Of a stretch of 64,000 nt of DNA, positions 55,480-64,000 are shown one piece after another. Made by a program: the position numbers and the translations under genes. The stretch's first letter is position 1. The number at the start of each line of letters is the position of its first letter. Source of the stretch: Alloscardovia macacae (GTDB taxonomy: Bacteria > Actinomycetota > Actinomycetes > Actinomycetales > Bifidobacteriaceae); assembly GCF_002259705.1 (NCBI RefSeq), contig NZ_MWWT01000001.1, positions 310,001 to 374,000 of the forward strand, given 5' to 3'. Under the pieces are notes generated by a model. That model saw only the letters and a list, made by a program, of their open reading frames with translations, was not told the origin of the DNA and searched no databases.

Positions 55480-55787
55480 GAAACACAGTGTATCTAAGGG
55501 TTAGGGCAAAATCTTCACACCTGTGTGTGGTGAAAGACGGTATGCAAAAAGACAGGTGAAAGAAGAGGAAGAATTGTCATAAATATACAAAACGAGCAGA
55601 CACGCGGAACACTCTCGAACGCGTTCTATGGGCAGACGAACGGGTAGAATGGAAACTGCCTGAATCAGCGTGCTCGGCTGAGAAAAAAGTAAAACGAGCG
55701 AACAGAATATGACAGCATGTCGCTCTTCCGCATACCCATGCCTTATCCATCCTGCGCGACGGGTTAACGCGCGGTGTGGACGCCGTG

Positions 55788-55816
55788 CTGACGAAAAGAA
55801 GATAAGAGGCTAGAGA
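55788..55816 (+). promoter_or_regulatory. Promoter of rph, leaderless
   Basis: CTGACG at 55788-55793 and TAGAGA at 55811-55816 are 17 bases apart, and the rph ATG starts at 55820. Transcription should begin at about the start codon. The rest of the 340-base gap from 55480 holds small hairpins but no gene I can support. Confidence 0.55.
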
Positions 55817-55819
55817 ATT

Positions 55820-56569
55820 ATGACCGAAACGGCTCATACTCACACGACTCGCGCGGATGGGCGAGCGACGGACGAAATCCGTCCCGTGACCATCCAGCGA
55901 AATTGGACGGACGCGCCAGAGGGATCCGTGCTCATTCAGTGCGGAAATACGCGCGTTCTATGCACAGCTACATTTACCGAAGGTGTACCGCGCTGGCGAC
56001 GCGACTCGGGACTCGGCTGGGTGACAGCCGAATATTCCATGCTGCCTCGCGCTACAGCCGAGCGCACGGACCGCGAGTCCATCCGCGGAAAAGTGGGCGG
56101 ACGCACGCATGAAATCAGCCGCCTCATCGGCCGTGTGCTGCGCGGCGTGGTGGATATGAAGGCGCTGGGTGAAAACCAGATTCAGATAGACTGCGACGTT
56201 CTGCAGGCAGACGGCGGCACGCGTACGGCATCTATTACGGGTGCATACGTGGCGCTGGCTGATGCCATCGAGTGGGCGCGGCAGAAGGGACACGTGGCGA
56301 AGGATGCGCGTGTGCTCACCGACCAGGTGTCCGCTATTTCTGTGGGCATCATTCATGGCACGCCTATGCTGGATCTGCCATATGTGGAAGATTCGCATGC
56401 GCAGACGGATATGAACGTGGCTATGACAGGCTCCGGGCGCTTCATCGAGGTGCAGGGAACGGCGGAAGGTGCTCCGTACTCGCGTGACGAGCTGGGCGTA
56501 CTGCTGGACCTGGCTGAAAAGGGCAACCGTGAGCTGCAGGCACTGCAGCGCGAGGCTTTGGCGGCGTAG
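55820..56569 (+). CDS. rph: Ribonuclease PH
   Basis: RNase PH trims tRNA 3' ends by phosphorolysis. The 249-residue protein has [18 protein letters not shown], a [12 protein letters not shown]-like segment ([13 protein letters not shown]), [25 protein letters not shown] and [16 protein letters not shown]. No ribosome binding site is present, as expected for a leaderless message. rdgB follows 218 bases later. Confidence 0.96.
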   Translation: MTETAHTHTTRADGRATDEIRPVTIQRNWTDAPEGSVLIQCGNTRVLCTATFTEGVPRWRRDSGLGWVTAEYSMLPRATAERTDRESIRGKVGGRTHEISRLIGRVLRGVVDMKALGENQIQIDCDVLQADGGTRTASITGAYVALADAIEWARQKGHVAKDARVLTDQVSAISVGIIHGTPMLDLPYVEDSHAQTDMNVAMTGSGRFIEVQGTAEGAPYSRDELGVLLDLAEKGNRELQALQREALAA

Positions 56570-56787
56570 GCTGTAAGCTGTCGGCTCAGGCACGTCGCGT
56601 CGCGCTTCAGGCACGTGACGAGCGTAATAAGCGCCATGCGCGTAGAACGATGTGGGTAGAATGGTAGAGAAGAGCCATTCTGCCCGCATTTTTTTATCGC
56701 TCCGATTCGGGAGCACACGACGGCGTCATGGTGTGCGGCGGAAGGGCGCGAAAGAATCGGAAAATAAGGAAAAGGAGTGTGAAGGCT

Positions 56788-57546
56788 ATGGAAAACGCCT
56801 CTACGAGCGAACAGGCGCAGCGCGCGGCGGACGTGCAGCGCGTGGTCATATCCACTCATAATAGCGGTAAAATTCGCGAAATAGACAGAGTGATCCGAGA
56901 AGCTCTCGCCGAGCGTTCTGCTGCCGAGCGTTCTGACCGGTCTGCAGATGCACAGAGCGCGGGTACCGGCGCTGCACGTCCCGCTCGCACCTTCGAATTC
57001 GTCACGTCCGGCGAGCTCGGCCTGCCAGATCCCGTGGAAGACGGTACGACCTTTGAGCAGAACGCGCTGCTGAAGGCGCGTGACGCCGCTCGCCGCACCG
57101 GACTGCCTGCCATCGCGGACGATTCCGGCCTCATCGTGGACGTCCTCGGCATGGCGCCAGGCATCCTGTCTGCGCGCTGGAGTGGCCGGCATGGCGACGA
57201 CGCGGCGAATAACGCGCTGCTGCTCGCTCAGCTGGCGGATATTCCGGATGCTGCGCGTGGCGCGCGTTTCCGCTGTGCGGCAGCGCTCGTCGTGCCGGCT
57301 GCGCTCGCGGGCACGGACGCGGACGTCGAGGCTGTGGAGGTCCGCGACATGGAAGGCCGCCTGCTGCGTGAGCCGCGCGGCACGAACGGCTTCGGCTATG
57401 ATCCGCTTTTCGTGCCGAATGATCAGCCGGATGGCGCGTCCGAGCTGACGAGCGCCGAGCTGACGGCCGAGCAGAAGAACGCCATCTCGCACCGCGGGAA
57501 GGCGCTGCGTGCGCTGGCGGCCCGCTTTAGCGAGATTCTGCTATAG
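56788..57546 (+). CDS. rdgB: XTP/dITP diphosphohydrolase (non-canonical purine NTPase)
   Basis: The enzyme removes deaminated purine nucleotides such as dITP. The protein of 252 residues starts MENASTSEQ, with AAAGGAG ten bases before; a longer frame to 56728 is unlikely. STHNSGKIREI, EDGTTFEQNALLKARDAA, IADDSGLIVD, GILSARWSGRHG and GTNGFGYDPLFVP are typical. A Ser/Ala/Arg-rich insert lies at about 42-68. Its end overlaps the convergent aldo/keto reductase gene by 20 bases. Confidence 0.94.
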   Translation: MENASTSEQAQRAADVQRVVISTHNSGKIREIDRVIREALAERSAAERSDRSADAQSAGTGAARPARTFEFVTSGELGLPDPVEDGTTFEQNALLKARDAARRTGLPAIADDSGLIVDVLGMAPGILSARWSGRHGDDAANNALLLAQLADIPDAARGARFRCAAALVVPAALAGTDADVEAVEVRDMEGRLLREPRGTNGFGYDPLFVPNDQPDGASELTSAELTAEQKNAISHRGKALRALAARFSEILL

Positions 57547-58549
57547 CGTTTATTTTTTCCAATTCTTCCGTGCAGAACTCCGTGTTTTCCAGAGCGCGGA
57601 TGTTATCGAGAATTTGCGCTGGCTTCGATGCTCCTATGAGAACCGACGTGATGGCGCTGTCCTGCAGAATCCAGGCCAGCGCCATCTCGGCGAGACTCTG
57701 GCCACGCTGCAGGGCGAGGTCGTTCAGTGCGCGAATCTGCTGGATGCGCGTGGCGGTGAGGTCGCTGGCTTTCAGGAAACGTGGGTCGTGTGCTGCGCGG
57801 CTATCTGCAGGAATGCCATCCAGGTAGCGATTCGTCAGCTGGCCTTGATCCAGTGGGGAGAAGGTGATGATGCCTTTTCCGAGCTTTTTCGCCGTATCTT
57901 TGAGACCATTCTTTTCTATAGTGCGGTCGAAGATATTATAGCGGTTTTGGTTTATGATGAACGGGACATGCAGCTCGTCGAGGAGCGCTGTGGCTTTCTC
58001 GAGAGTAGGGCCATCATAGTTCGACAGTCCCACGTAGAGGGCTTTTCCGGATGTGACTGCGTGGGCGAGGGCTCCCATGGTTTCTTCGAGGGGAGTCTCA
58101 GGATCCATGCGGTGATGGTAGAAGATATCCACGTACTCCAGGCCGAGGCGAGTGAGAGACTGGTCGAGGCTGGAGAGAAGGTACTTGCGGCTGCCGCCGT
58201 CTCCGTACGGGCCTGCCCACATCTCGTAACCAGCCTTCGTGGAGATGATGAGTTCGTCGCGGTGGGCGGTCAGGCTCTTTTTCAGGATGAGGCCGAAGTT
58301 TTTCTCGGCTGAGCCTGGCTCGGGGCCGTAATTATTTGCGAGGTCGAAGTGCGTGATGCCGTGGTCGAACGCAGTGAAAATGAGGCTCGTCATGGTCTCA
58401 TACGGAGTGTTATCCCCGAAATTATGCCACAAGCCGAGGCTGACAGAGGGAAGCTTTAGTCCGCTCGTGCCTGTGCGGCGGTACTGGACGGGGGAGTCTG
58501 GGGCGTAGCGGTTCGGGGCTGGAGTGTACACAGAAGTAGGTTCAAACAT
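57527..58549 (-). CDS. Aldo/keto reductase, glyceraldehyde 3-phosphate reductase-like (YghZ type)
   Basis: The 340-residue protein has the TIM-barrel signatures FDLANNYGPEPGSAEKNFG (catalytic Asp/Tyr), DELIISTKAGYEMW (catalytic Lys), DIFYHHRMDPETPLEE (catalytic His region) and a C-terminal TSVLIGASKPAQI for NADPH. The SLGLWHNFGD start and the GPYGDGGSRKYLLSSLDQSL stretch resemble E. coli YghZ. It reduces aldehydes with NADPH in the cytoplasm. An AAGGA site is ten bases before the ATG. Confidence 0.9.
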   Translation of the reverse strand: MFEPTSVYTPAPNRYAPDSPVQYRRTGTSGLKLPSVSLGLWHNFGDNTPYETMTSLIFTAFDHGITHFDLANNYGPEPGSAEKNFGLILKKSLTAHRDELIISTKAGYEMWAGPYGDGGSRKYLLSSLDQSLTRLGLEYVDIFYHHRMDPETPLEETMGALAHAVTSGKALYVGLSNYDGPTLEKATALLDELHVPFIINQNRYNIFDRTIEKNGLKDTAKKLGKGIITFSPLDQGQLTNRYLDGIPADSRAAHDPRFLKASDLTATRIQQIRALNDLALQRGQSLAEMALAWILQDSAITSVLIGASKPAQILDNIRALENTEFCTEELEKINAIAESR

Positions 58550-58653
58550 CGTCGGTTTTCCTTTTTCTTTTTGTGGGGGGCAGTGTGTGTTCTGTAGGGT
58601 CTATGGTACACGATGTGGGGATATGGGGCTGTGAGGCGAGTGGCGCGTCGGGC

Positions 58654-58781
58654 TGTAAATCGTCTCACTTTTTCGGCGTGGGAGGGGCAGGTAAGTTGTT
58701 TGTAAATCGTCTCATTCGCGGCGCACGAGACTGGAAAAATCCTAAAAAATGGGTGCGGGTGTGAGATGTTTTACAAACAAC
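58654..58781. repeat. Repeat block with TGTAAATCGTCTCA motifs
   Basis: TGTAAATCGTCTCAC is at 58654-58668 and TGTAAATCGTCTCA at 58701-58714. The arm 58695-58714 has an inverted partner at 58762-58781 that matches 17 of 20 bases. The same 15-base core is in the rpmB-recG gap at 28671. It lies in the 521-base gap upstream of the aldo/keto reductase. Confidence 0.8.
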
Positions 58782-58805
58782 ACCATGTGCGGGAGCGCAT
58801 TCGGC

Positions 58806-59025
58806 CACTTTTGGGCTAAACCCGACACTCTGTCTGAGGAGGTTTAGCACTTTTGGGCTAATCCCGACGCTCAGGCTCACCGCCCATGTGGCCGCACATC
58901 GTGAAAGAGGAGTATTTAAGCCATTCTTCTGTTTCAGGCGCCCAGCCGTGGGGAAGGCGTGCGTCGGAATAAGCCCTAAAGTGCGGGAGGGTCGAAAAGC
59001 GACTGTCGGAATAAGCCCATAAGTG
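58806..59025. repeat. Four copies of a 21-base motif, two direct and two inverted
   Basis: CACTTTTGGGCTAATCCC followed by GAC is found at 58848-58868, with a close copy at 58806-58826. Two inverted copies are at 58963-58983 and 59005-59025, differing at a few positions. The pairs could fold into a large stem of about 150 bases. No coding frame is evident. Confidence 0.8.
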
Positions 59026-59070
59026 AGGAAAACCGCCTCACGTCCCAGTATTCAAGCCATTTTCACAAAG

Positions 59071-59150
59071 TGCGCGAGAAGGGACTCGAACCCTCACTCC
59101 GAAGAACAGGAACCTAAATCCTGCGCGTCTACCAATTCCGCCACTCACGC
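59071..59150 (-). tRNA. tRNA-Leu (anticodon TAG)
   Basis: On the minus strand GCGTGAG pairs with CTCGCGC, with one G-U pair, and the discriminator is A. The anticodon arm CAGGATTTAGGTTCCTG gives TAG, which reads CUA and other CUN codons. A medium variable arm and T arm AGGGTTCGAGTCCCT are present. CCA is not encoded. Confidence 0.93.
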
Positions 59151-59198
59151 AAAACTTCGAAGGGCGCGCATCCAAGCGCACCGGTAGATATAAAAAAG

Positions 59199-59271
59199 AG
59201 CCGCTTGCCGGAATCGGACCGGCGACCTTCTCATTACGAGTGAGACGCTCTACCAACTGAGCTAAAGCGGC
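59199..59271 (-). tRNA. tRNA-Thr (anticodon CGT)
   Basis: The minus strand reads GCCGCTTTAGCTCAGTTGG at the 5' end, with the acceptor 3' strand AAGCGGC and discriminator T. The anticodon arm TCTCACTCGTAATGAGA gives CGT, for ACG codons. CCA is not encoded. It lies 48 bases upstream of tRNA-Leu in transcription order and may share its transcript. Confidence 0.95.
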
Positions 59272-59370
59272 GATACAGGAATGTGCATTCCCGTACGAAA
59301 ATAATAGTGTAGCATATCCGTGGGATAAGGCAAACCCGCGTGGCGCGAGAATTGACAAACAAAAAAATAA

Positions 59371-59976
59371 CTACACGCGTACGCGCGATGCGAAACGCTG
59401 CACGCGCTGAAGAAAAGCCTCACGGCGACGCGGCGTGGATGCGCGCATATAATGCATACTGTCGTGGCGCACGGTCTTTATGCCGCACATGATGCCGAGG
59501 ATCTGATGACGCAGAACTTTTCCATAATCGGGCTCGAAGAAGCGCGCGAACCAGCCAGGCGTATCGTCCGAGGTGATGATCCACGCTTTCTTTCCTTTGA
59601 GAAGGCCTTCCGGAAGAATGCCCTTATAGCGGTATGCGAAGCCCTTGACGAAGACGCGGTCGATGAAGCCCTTCAAAATGGCGGGCATGCCGGACCACCA
59701 GATGGGGAAGATGAAAACGAGAAGGTCGCTGTCTGCGATGAGGGCGCGGTACTTTTCGGTGGAAGGATCGTGGATGAGGTCGCGGCGGCGATGCTCGGCA
59801 TCGAAGCGCAGGATGGGATCGAAGCCTTCCTTATAGAGGTCGAGAGTAGTGATATGGACGGGGGTATCCGCCGACGTGCTGTCCGTGCGCGACGAAAAAC
59901 CTGCCTGAACAGCTTCGAGGACAGCGTGATTATATCCGCCATCGTGAGGGTAGGCGTACAGGATAGTAACGTTCAT
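59371..59976 (-). CDS. Flavodoxin-fold NAD(P)H:quinone oxidoreductase family protein
   Basis: The 201-residue protein starts MNVTILYAYPHDGGYN; AGGAGA lies before that ATG, while a longer frame to 60078 has no site. The segment DLLVFIFPIWWSGMPAILKGFIDRVFVKGFAY is the hallmark of the NQO1/ModaB group that binds FAD or FMN and reduces quinones. It is a single gene between the tRNAs and pgi. Its substrate is unknown. Confidence 0.88.
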   Translation of the reverse strand: MNVTILYAYPHDGGYNHAVLEAVQAGFSSRTDSTSADTPVHITTLDLYKEGFDPILRFDAEHRRRDLIHDPSTEKYRALIADSDLLVFIFPIWWSGMPAILKGFIDRVFVKGFAYRYKGILPEGLLKGKKAWIITSDDTPGWFARFFEPDYGKVLRHQILGIMCGIKTVRHDSMHYMRASTPRRREAFLQRVQRFASRVRV

Positions 59977-60240
59977 GAGAATCTCCTGGAGTGGGAAGTG
60001 GGGAAAGCAGAAAAGATGGAGTCGAACACAGAATAAATGCAAACGTTCGCAAATCATGCTCACCGGCCCCACGCTCACACGCGCACGTGTCCGCTTTCCC
60101 TACTATCGTATAAGGCAGTACGACAAGGACGTACGCGTTTTTCGCGGGAAACGCGGGTACGGAGGAAACGTAAGACGCCCCCGGCACCTCGGATACGTCA
60201 GACCGCGCAAAACGCTATGAACGGTATGAAAGGACTGGCC

Positions 60241-61935
60241 ATGGCCATTAATCCACCTATCGACGCGACGCAGACTCCTGCGTGGGCTGCACTGCAGAAG
60301 CACTTCGACCAGTTGCAGGCTGACGGCATTAACCTGCGTCAGTGGTTCGAGCAGGACGCAAACCGCACCGCGAGCCTGAGCTTCGAAGCAGGAGACCTCC
60401 ACTTCGACCTCTCGAAGAACCTCATTAAGCCAGAGACTCTTCAGCTTTTCGCAGACCTCGCGAAGGATGTGAAGCTCGAGGAGCGCATCCAGCAGCAGTA
60501 CACCGGTGTGCACATTAATAACACCGAAGACCGCGCCGTGCTCCACACCGCTCTGCGCCGCCCAGCTGAGGATGAAGGCAAGTACATCGTGGACGGTCAG
60601 GATACCGTGAAGGATGTGCACGAGGTACTCAGCCGCATCTACGCTTTCGCGAATAAGGTGCGCTCCGGTGAGTGGACTGGCGTGACCGGTAAGAAGATAG
60701 ACACCGTGGTGAACATCGGTATCGGTGGTTCTGACTTGGGTCCAGTCATGGTGTACGAAGCTCTGAAGGCATATAACGACGCTGGCATCTCCGCTCGCTA
60801 CGTCTCGAACATCGACCCTAACGACATGGCAGAAAAGCTCAAGGGCATCGACCCAGAGACCACGCTGTTCATCGTCGTGTCGAAGACCTTCACCACCCTC
60901 GAGACCCTGACGAATGCACGCTCTGCGCGCACCTGGCTGCTCGAGACCCTGAAGGCAAACGGTGCCATCGACGGTTCGGACGAGAAGAACGCTGAAGCAG
61001 TGGCGAAGCACTTCATCGCCGTGTCTACCGCTCTGGATAAGGTCGCTGAGTTCGGCATCGACCCTGAGAACGCTTTCGGCTTCTGGAACTGGGTAGGCGG
61101 CCGCTACTCTGTGGACTCCGCTGTCGGTACGTCCATCGCCATCGTCTACGGTCCAGAACGTTTCGAAGACTTCCTGCGCGGCTTCCATGCCATCGACGAG
61201 TACTTCGCGACGACTCCTATGGAGCGTAACGTCGTGGCTCTCATGGGTCTGATGAACGTGTGGTATGTGAACTTCTTCGGTGCACACTCCCACGCTGTTC
61301 TGCCATATAACCAGTACCTCCACCGTTTCGCTGCATACCTGCAGCAGCTGACCATGGAGTCGAACGGTAAGTCCGTACGTTGGGATGGCACTCCTGTCAC
61401 CTCGCAGACGGGTGAGATCTTCTGGGGCGAGCCTGGCACGAATGGTCAGCACGCCTTCTATCAGCTCATCCACCAGGGTACGCGCCTGATTCCTGCTGAT
61501 TTCATCGCTTTTGCGAACACTCCGAACGCGACGAAGGATGGCGAGCAGGATGTGCACGAGCTGTTCCTGGCGAACTACCTGGCTCAGACGAAGGCTCTGG
61601 CCTTCGGTAAGACTGCTGAGGAAGTACGCGCTGAGGGTACGGATGAGGCTATCGTTCCAGCTCGCGTCTTCACGGGTAACCGTCCTACCACCTCCATTCT
61701 GGGTGACACGCTGTCTCCATTTGCTGTGGGTGAGCTCATCGCTCTGTATGAGCACATCACGCTCGTCGAGGGCACCGTCTGGGGCCTGGATTCGTACGAT
61801 CAGTGGGGCGTGGAGCTCGGTAAGGTTCTCGCGAAGCAGATCGCTCCTGCTATCTCGCAGGATGATGAGGCTCTGGCTGCTCAGGATCAGTCCACGCAGG
61901 CTCTCATTAACTTCTACCGCGCACACCGCCGCTAG
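60241..61935 (+). CDS. pgi: Glucose-6-phosphate isomerase
   Basis: The enzyme interconverts glucose 6-phosphate and fructose 6-phosphate at the entrance of the bifid shunt. The 564-residue protein matches the bifidobacterial sequence along its length: [55 protein letters not shown] and [23 protein letters not shown]. The start [18 protein letters not shown] is the known one, with AAAGGA before it; the frame is open back to 60037. It has its own strong terminator. Confidence 0.97.
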   Translation: MAINPPIDATQTPAWAALQKHFDQLQADGINLRQWFEQDANRTASLSFEAGDLHFDLSKNLIKPETLQLFADLAKDVKLEERIQQQYTGVHINNTEDRAVLHTALRRPAEDEGKYIVDGQDTVKDVHEVLSRIYAFANKVRSGEWTGVTGKKIDTVVNIGIGGSDLGPVMVYEALKAYNDAGISARYVSNIDPNDMAEKLKGIDPETTLFIVVSKTFTTLETLTNARSARTWLLETLKANGAIDGSDEKNAEAVAKHFIAVSTALDKVAEFGIDPENAFGFWNWVGGRYSVDSAVGTSIAIVYGPERFEDFLRGFHAIDEYFATTPMERNVVALMGLMNVWYVNFFGAHSHAVLPYNQYLHRFAAYLQQLTMESNGKSVRWDGTPVTSQTGEIFWGEPGTNGQHAFYQLIHQGTRLIPADFIAFANTPNATKDGEQDVHELFLANYLAQTKALAFGKTAEEVRAEGTDEAIVPARVFTGNRPTTSILGDTLSPFAVGELIALYEHITLVEGTVWGLDSYDQWGVELGKVLAKQIAPAISQDDEALAAQDQSTQALINFYRAHRR

Positions 61936-61953
61936 GCCGTTCGCGCTGTAAAG

Positions 61954-61996
61954 AGCTGTCTGCACGTGCTTTTGCGTGCAGACAGCTTTCTTTTTT
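61954..61996 (+). terminator. Rho-independent terminator of pgi
   Basis: GCTGTCTGCACG at 61955-61966 pairs exactly with 61975-61986, and a T-rich tract follows to 61996. Confidence 0.9.
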
Positions 61997-62171
61997 CTGA
62001 AGGTCAATTTCTCCTTCTCTTCTCATCTGTGTGTCGTCCCACGCATGGTATATACTAAACATCAGTTCGTTTATATAACGGCATTTTTTCAACGTAGATG
62101 CTTTTCCTTCAGGCTTCTGATTTCAGAGCTACACCGTAGGATATAGTTTTACTATAGGAGAGGTCACACGA

Positions 62172-64000
62172 GTGGCAAATACGAATCTTAAAGACATGAA
62201 GCTCCCAGAATTACGCGAGCTGGCGAAGCAAATGATGCTGCGCGGCACATCGACCATGCGTAAGCCTGAGCTCATCGACGTCATCGAGCGGGCGCGCAGT
62301 GGTGGGGATGCGCCTGCAGGCGTGAGTGTGAAGACTGTGAAGCCTAAGAAGGCTGCAGCGAAGAAGACTGAAGCCGCTCCAGCTCCAGCTCCTGCTGAAG
62401 AACCAGCGGAAGACGTGGCTGAAGCTGCTCCAGTCGCAGAGCCAGAAGCTCCAGCGCAGATGAATCTTCTGGACATCGAGCTACCTCCAGTAAAGAAAGC
62501 GCCAGCTCGGGCGCGAAAGACCCCGGCTGCGGAAGAATTGGGCATTAAGCTGCCGAGCCGTACTGCGCCGAAAGCTGCAGCGAAGCCAGCACTCGACCTC
62601 GGCGTGGAGCTGCCACGCCGCGCGCGCAAGCCTCTGCTGACGGAAGAAGAGCAGGCAGAGCGCGAGGCGAGCCGTCATCAGGCGAAGGCAGATCTGAATG
62701 ACATTCTCTCGGCGCTGCCGGACCGTTCGGAGCGCGAACGCGCTGAAACCATCGCACAGGCTGCAGCACAGCGTGAAGCGCGTGCTGGAGCATCCATGAA
62801 TGACCGTCGTAACCGCCTGTCGCGTGCAGACCGCATGCGTTTGGACGAGGAGGCAGAGCAGAACGAAAGCCGTGGGCGCGTCAGCGGATACCGTCATGAT
62901 GACGAGGACGCGGACGAGCGCTACGAGCGCACGTCTCGTCGTGCCAGCTCCCGCTATGATGAGCGCGGCGAGCGTTCCGAGCGCGCAGACCGTACGGAAC
63001 GTGAGGACTCGCGCGATGCTATGAATGATGACCTCATTCCAGTGGCCGGTGTGGTAGACATCCTCGACTCGTATGCCTTCGTACGTACATCTGGCTACCT
63101 GCCAGGTCCGAATGACGTGTATGTGTCCATGGGACAGGTGAAGAAGTATGGCCTGCGTAAGGGGGATGCGGTGCGCGGCTACATTAAGAATGCGCGCGAT
63201 GACCGTCGTAACCAGCGCCAGAAGTTCGTGCCGCTGCAGTCCATCGAGACCATTAACGGTCTGAGCCTGGATGATGCAGCACAGCGCCCACAGTTCTCGA
63301 AGCTCACGCCACTGTATCCACAGGAGCGTCTGAAGATGGAGACGGCGCCGAATAACATCGTGGGGCGCATCATCGACATCGTGTCGCCTATCGGTAAGGG
63401 GCAGCGTGGTCTGATCGTCTCGCCTCCGAAGGCGGGTAAGACCATCACCCTGCAGTCCATCGCGAATTCCATCACGGCGAATAATCCGGAAGTCCACCTC
63501 ATGGTGGTCCTCGTGGACGAACGTCCAGAAGAAGTGACGGATATGGAGCGCACGGTGCAGGGCGAGATTATCTCCTCCACCTTCGACCGCCCAGCTACGG
63601 ATCACACCATCGTGGCAGAGCTGGCCATCGAGCGCGCGAAGCGTCTCGTGGAGCTTGGTCAGGATGTGGTCGTGCTGCTGGACTCCATGACCCGTCTGGC
63701 TCGCGCATATAACATCGCCGCTCCAGCCTCGGGACGCATCCTCTCTGGTGGTGTGGATGCTCAGGCGCTGTATCCTCCGAAGAAGTTCTTCGGTGCTGCT
63801 CGTAACATCGAGAATGGTGGCTCGCTTACCATTATCTCCTCTGCGCTTGTGGAGACGGGCTCGAAGATGGATGAAGTGATCTTCGAAGAATTTAAGGGCA
63901 CCGGTAACATGGAGCTGCGTCTGTCGCGTGAGCTGTCGGAGAAGCGTCTCTTCCCAGCTATCGACATTAATGCATCCTCCACACGTCGTGAAGAGCTCAT
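62172..64000 (+). CDS. rho: Transcription termination factor Rho, 5' part
   Basis: The gene starts with GTG at 62172, supported by AGGAGAGG nine bases before it, and is open to the window end (609 codons visible). The N-terminal SAP-like Rho_N domain ([17 protein letters not shown]) is followed by an Ala/Pro/Glu-rich stretch and an Arg/Asp/Glu-rich region to about residue 285, as in other actinobacterial Rho proteins. The RNA-binding fold ([34 protein letters not shown]), the Walker [13 protein letters not shown] and the Walker [17 protein letters not shown] come next. The end of the gene lies beyond the window. Confidence 0.95.
   Translation, partial: MANTNLKDMKLPELRELAKQMMLRGTSTMRKPELIDVIERARSGGDAPAGVSVKTVKPKKAAAKKTEAAPAPAPAEEPAEDVAEAAPVAEPEAPAQMNLLDIELPPVKKAPARARKTPAAEELGIKLPSRTAPKAAAKPALDLGVELPRRARKPLLTEEEQAEREASRHQAKADLNDILSALPDRSERERAETIAQAAAQREARAGASMNDRRNRLSRADRMRLDEEAEQNESRGRVSGYRHDDEDADERYERTSRRASSRYDERGERSERADRTEREDSRDAMNDDLIPVAGVVDILDSYAFVRTSGYLPGPNDVYVSMGQVKKYGLRKGDAVRGYIKNARDDRRNQRQKFVPLQSIETINGLSLDDAAQRPQFSKLTPLYPQERLKMETAPNNIVGRIIDIVSPIGKGQRGLIVSPPKAGKTITLQSIANSITANNPEVHLMVVLVDERPEEVTDMERTVQGEIISSTFDRPATDHTIVAELAIERAKRLVELGQDVVVLLDSMTRLARAYNIAAPASGRILSGGVDAQALYPPKKFFGAARNIENGGSLTIISSALVETGSKMDEVIFEEFKGTGNMELRLSRELSEKRLFPAIDINASSTRREEL

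Noticed and set aside
60103-62007. A 634-codon minus-strand frame covering pgi
   Set aside because: It mirrors a gene with strong codon bias and has no recognisable domain; Pgi matches its family throughout.

Overview
This 64-kb window looks like chromosomal DNA of a gut- or oral-associated actinobacterium, most likely of the family Bifidobacteriaceae. That placement rests on the small actinobacterial ribosomal protein bS22, on LeuC, Pgi and RibosomeS16/RimM/Ffh/CysS neighbourhoods that read like those of Bifidobacterium, on an actinobacterial Rho with a long charged insertion, and on a bile salt hydrolase gene. GC content is in the mid-fifties by eye. Many genes seem to be leaderless, with a TANNNT-like -10 box about seven bases before the start codon. 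Species cannot be fixed from the sequence alone.

Layout. 1-650: end of an unknown gene, bS22 and a two-way terminator. 652-7150: a compact tannin/gallate catabolic locus with a lactobacillus-type tannase, the two gallate decarboxylase genes (UbiX-like and UbiD-like), a GPH-family transporter, an AraC regulator, and a divergent LpdD-like small decarboxylase protein. 7196-17334: acyl-CoA ligase, pentose/hexose phosphate enzymes (rpiA, pgm), RNase H, a lipid kinase, a zinc alcohol dehydrogenase and a repeat-bearing, sortase-type surface protein. 17498-25501: serS with a downstream tRNA-Ser, a two-gene unknown cassette, bile salt hydrolase, a phosphoesterase, and divergent iclR-leuCD. 25599-34357: a DUF4143-type ATPase, mscS, rpmB, recG, rsmD, and the trmD-rimM-KH-rpsP translation cluster. 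34515-37147: an AT-rich island where an ISL3-family insertion sequence has split a secreted-protein gene next to a lipoprotein gene. 37307-50942: an exonuclease-like membrane protein, ffh, cysS, a set of small secreted proteins, a glutamine amidotransferase, an ABC-F ATPase, ilvBN, rnc and rpmF. 51059-64000: YceD-like protein, DivIVA-like protein, coaD, pncB, rph, rdgB, an aldo/keto reductase, two tRNAs, a flavodoxin-fold oxidoreductase, pgi and the start of rho.

How the parts work together. Most of the window is ordinary core metabolism and translation. The tannin locus is the clearest accessory system: the tannase should release gallate from gallate esters, and the UbiX/UbiD/LpdD proteins should decarboxylate it to pyrogallol. 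A near-identical motif of about 23 bases lies on both sides of the araC gene, in both promoter regions, which makes a coherent regulon model. Intergenic regions carry an unusual number of long perfect inverted repeats and short tandem repeats, including a 15-base motif shared by two loci 30 kb apart.
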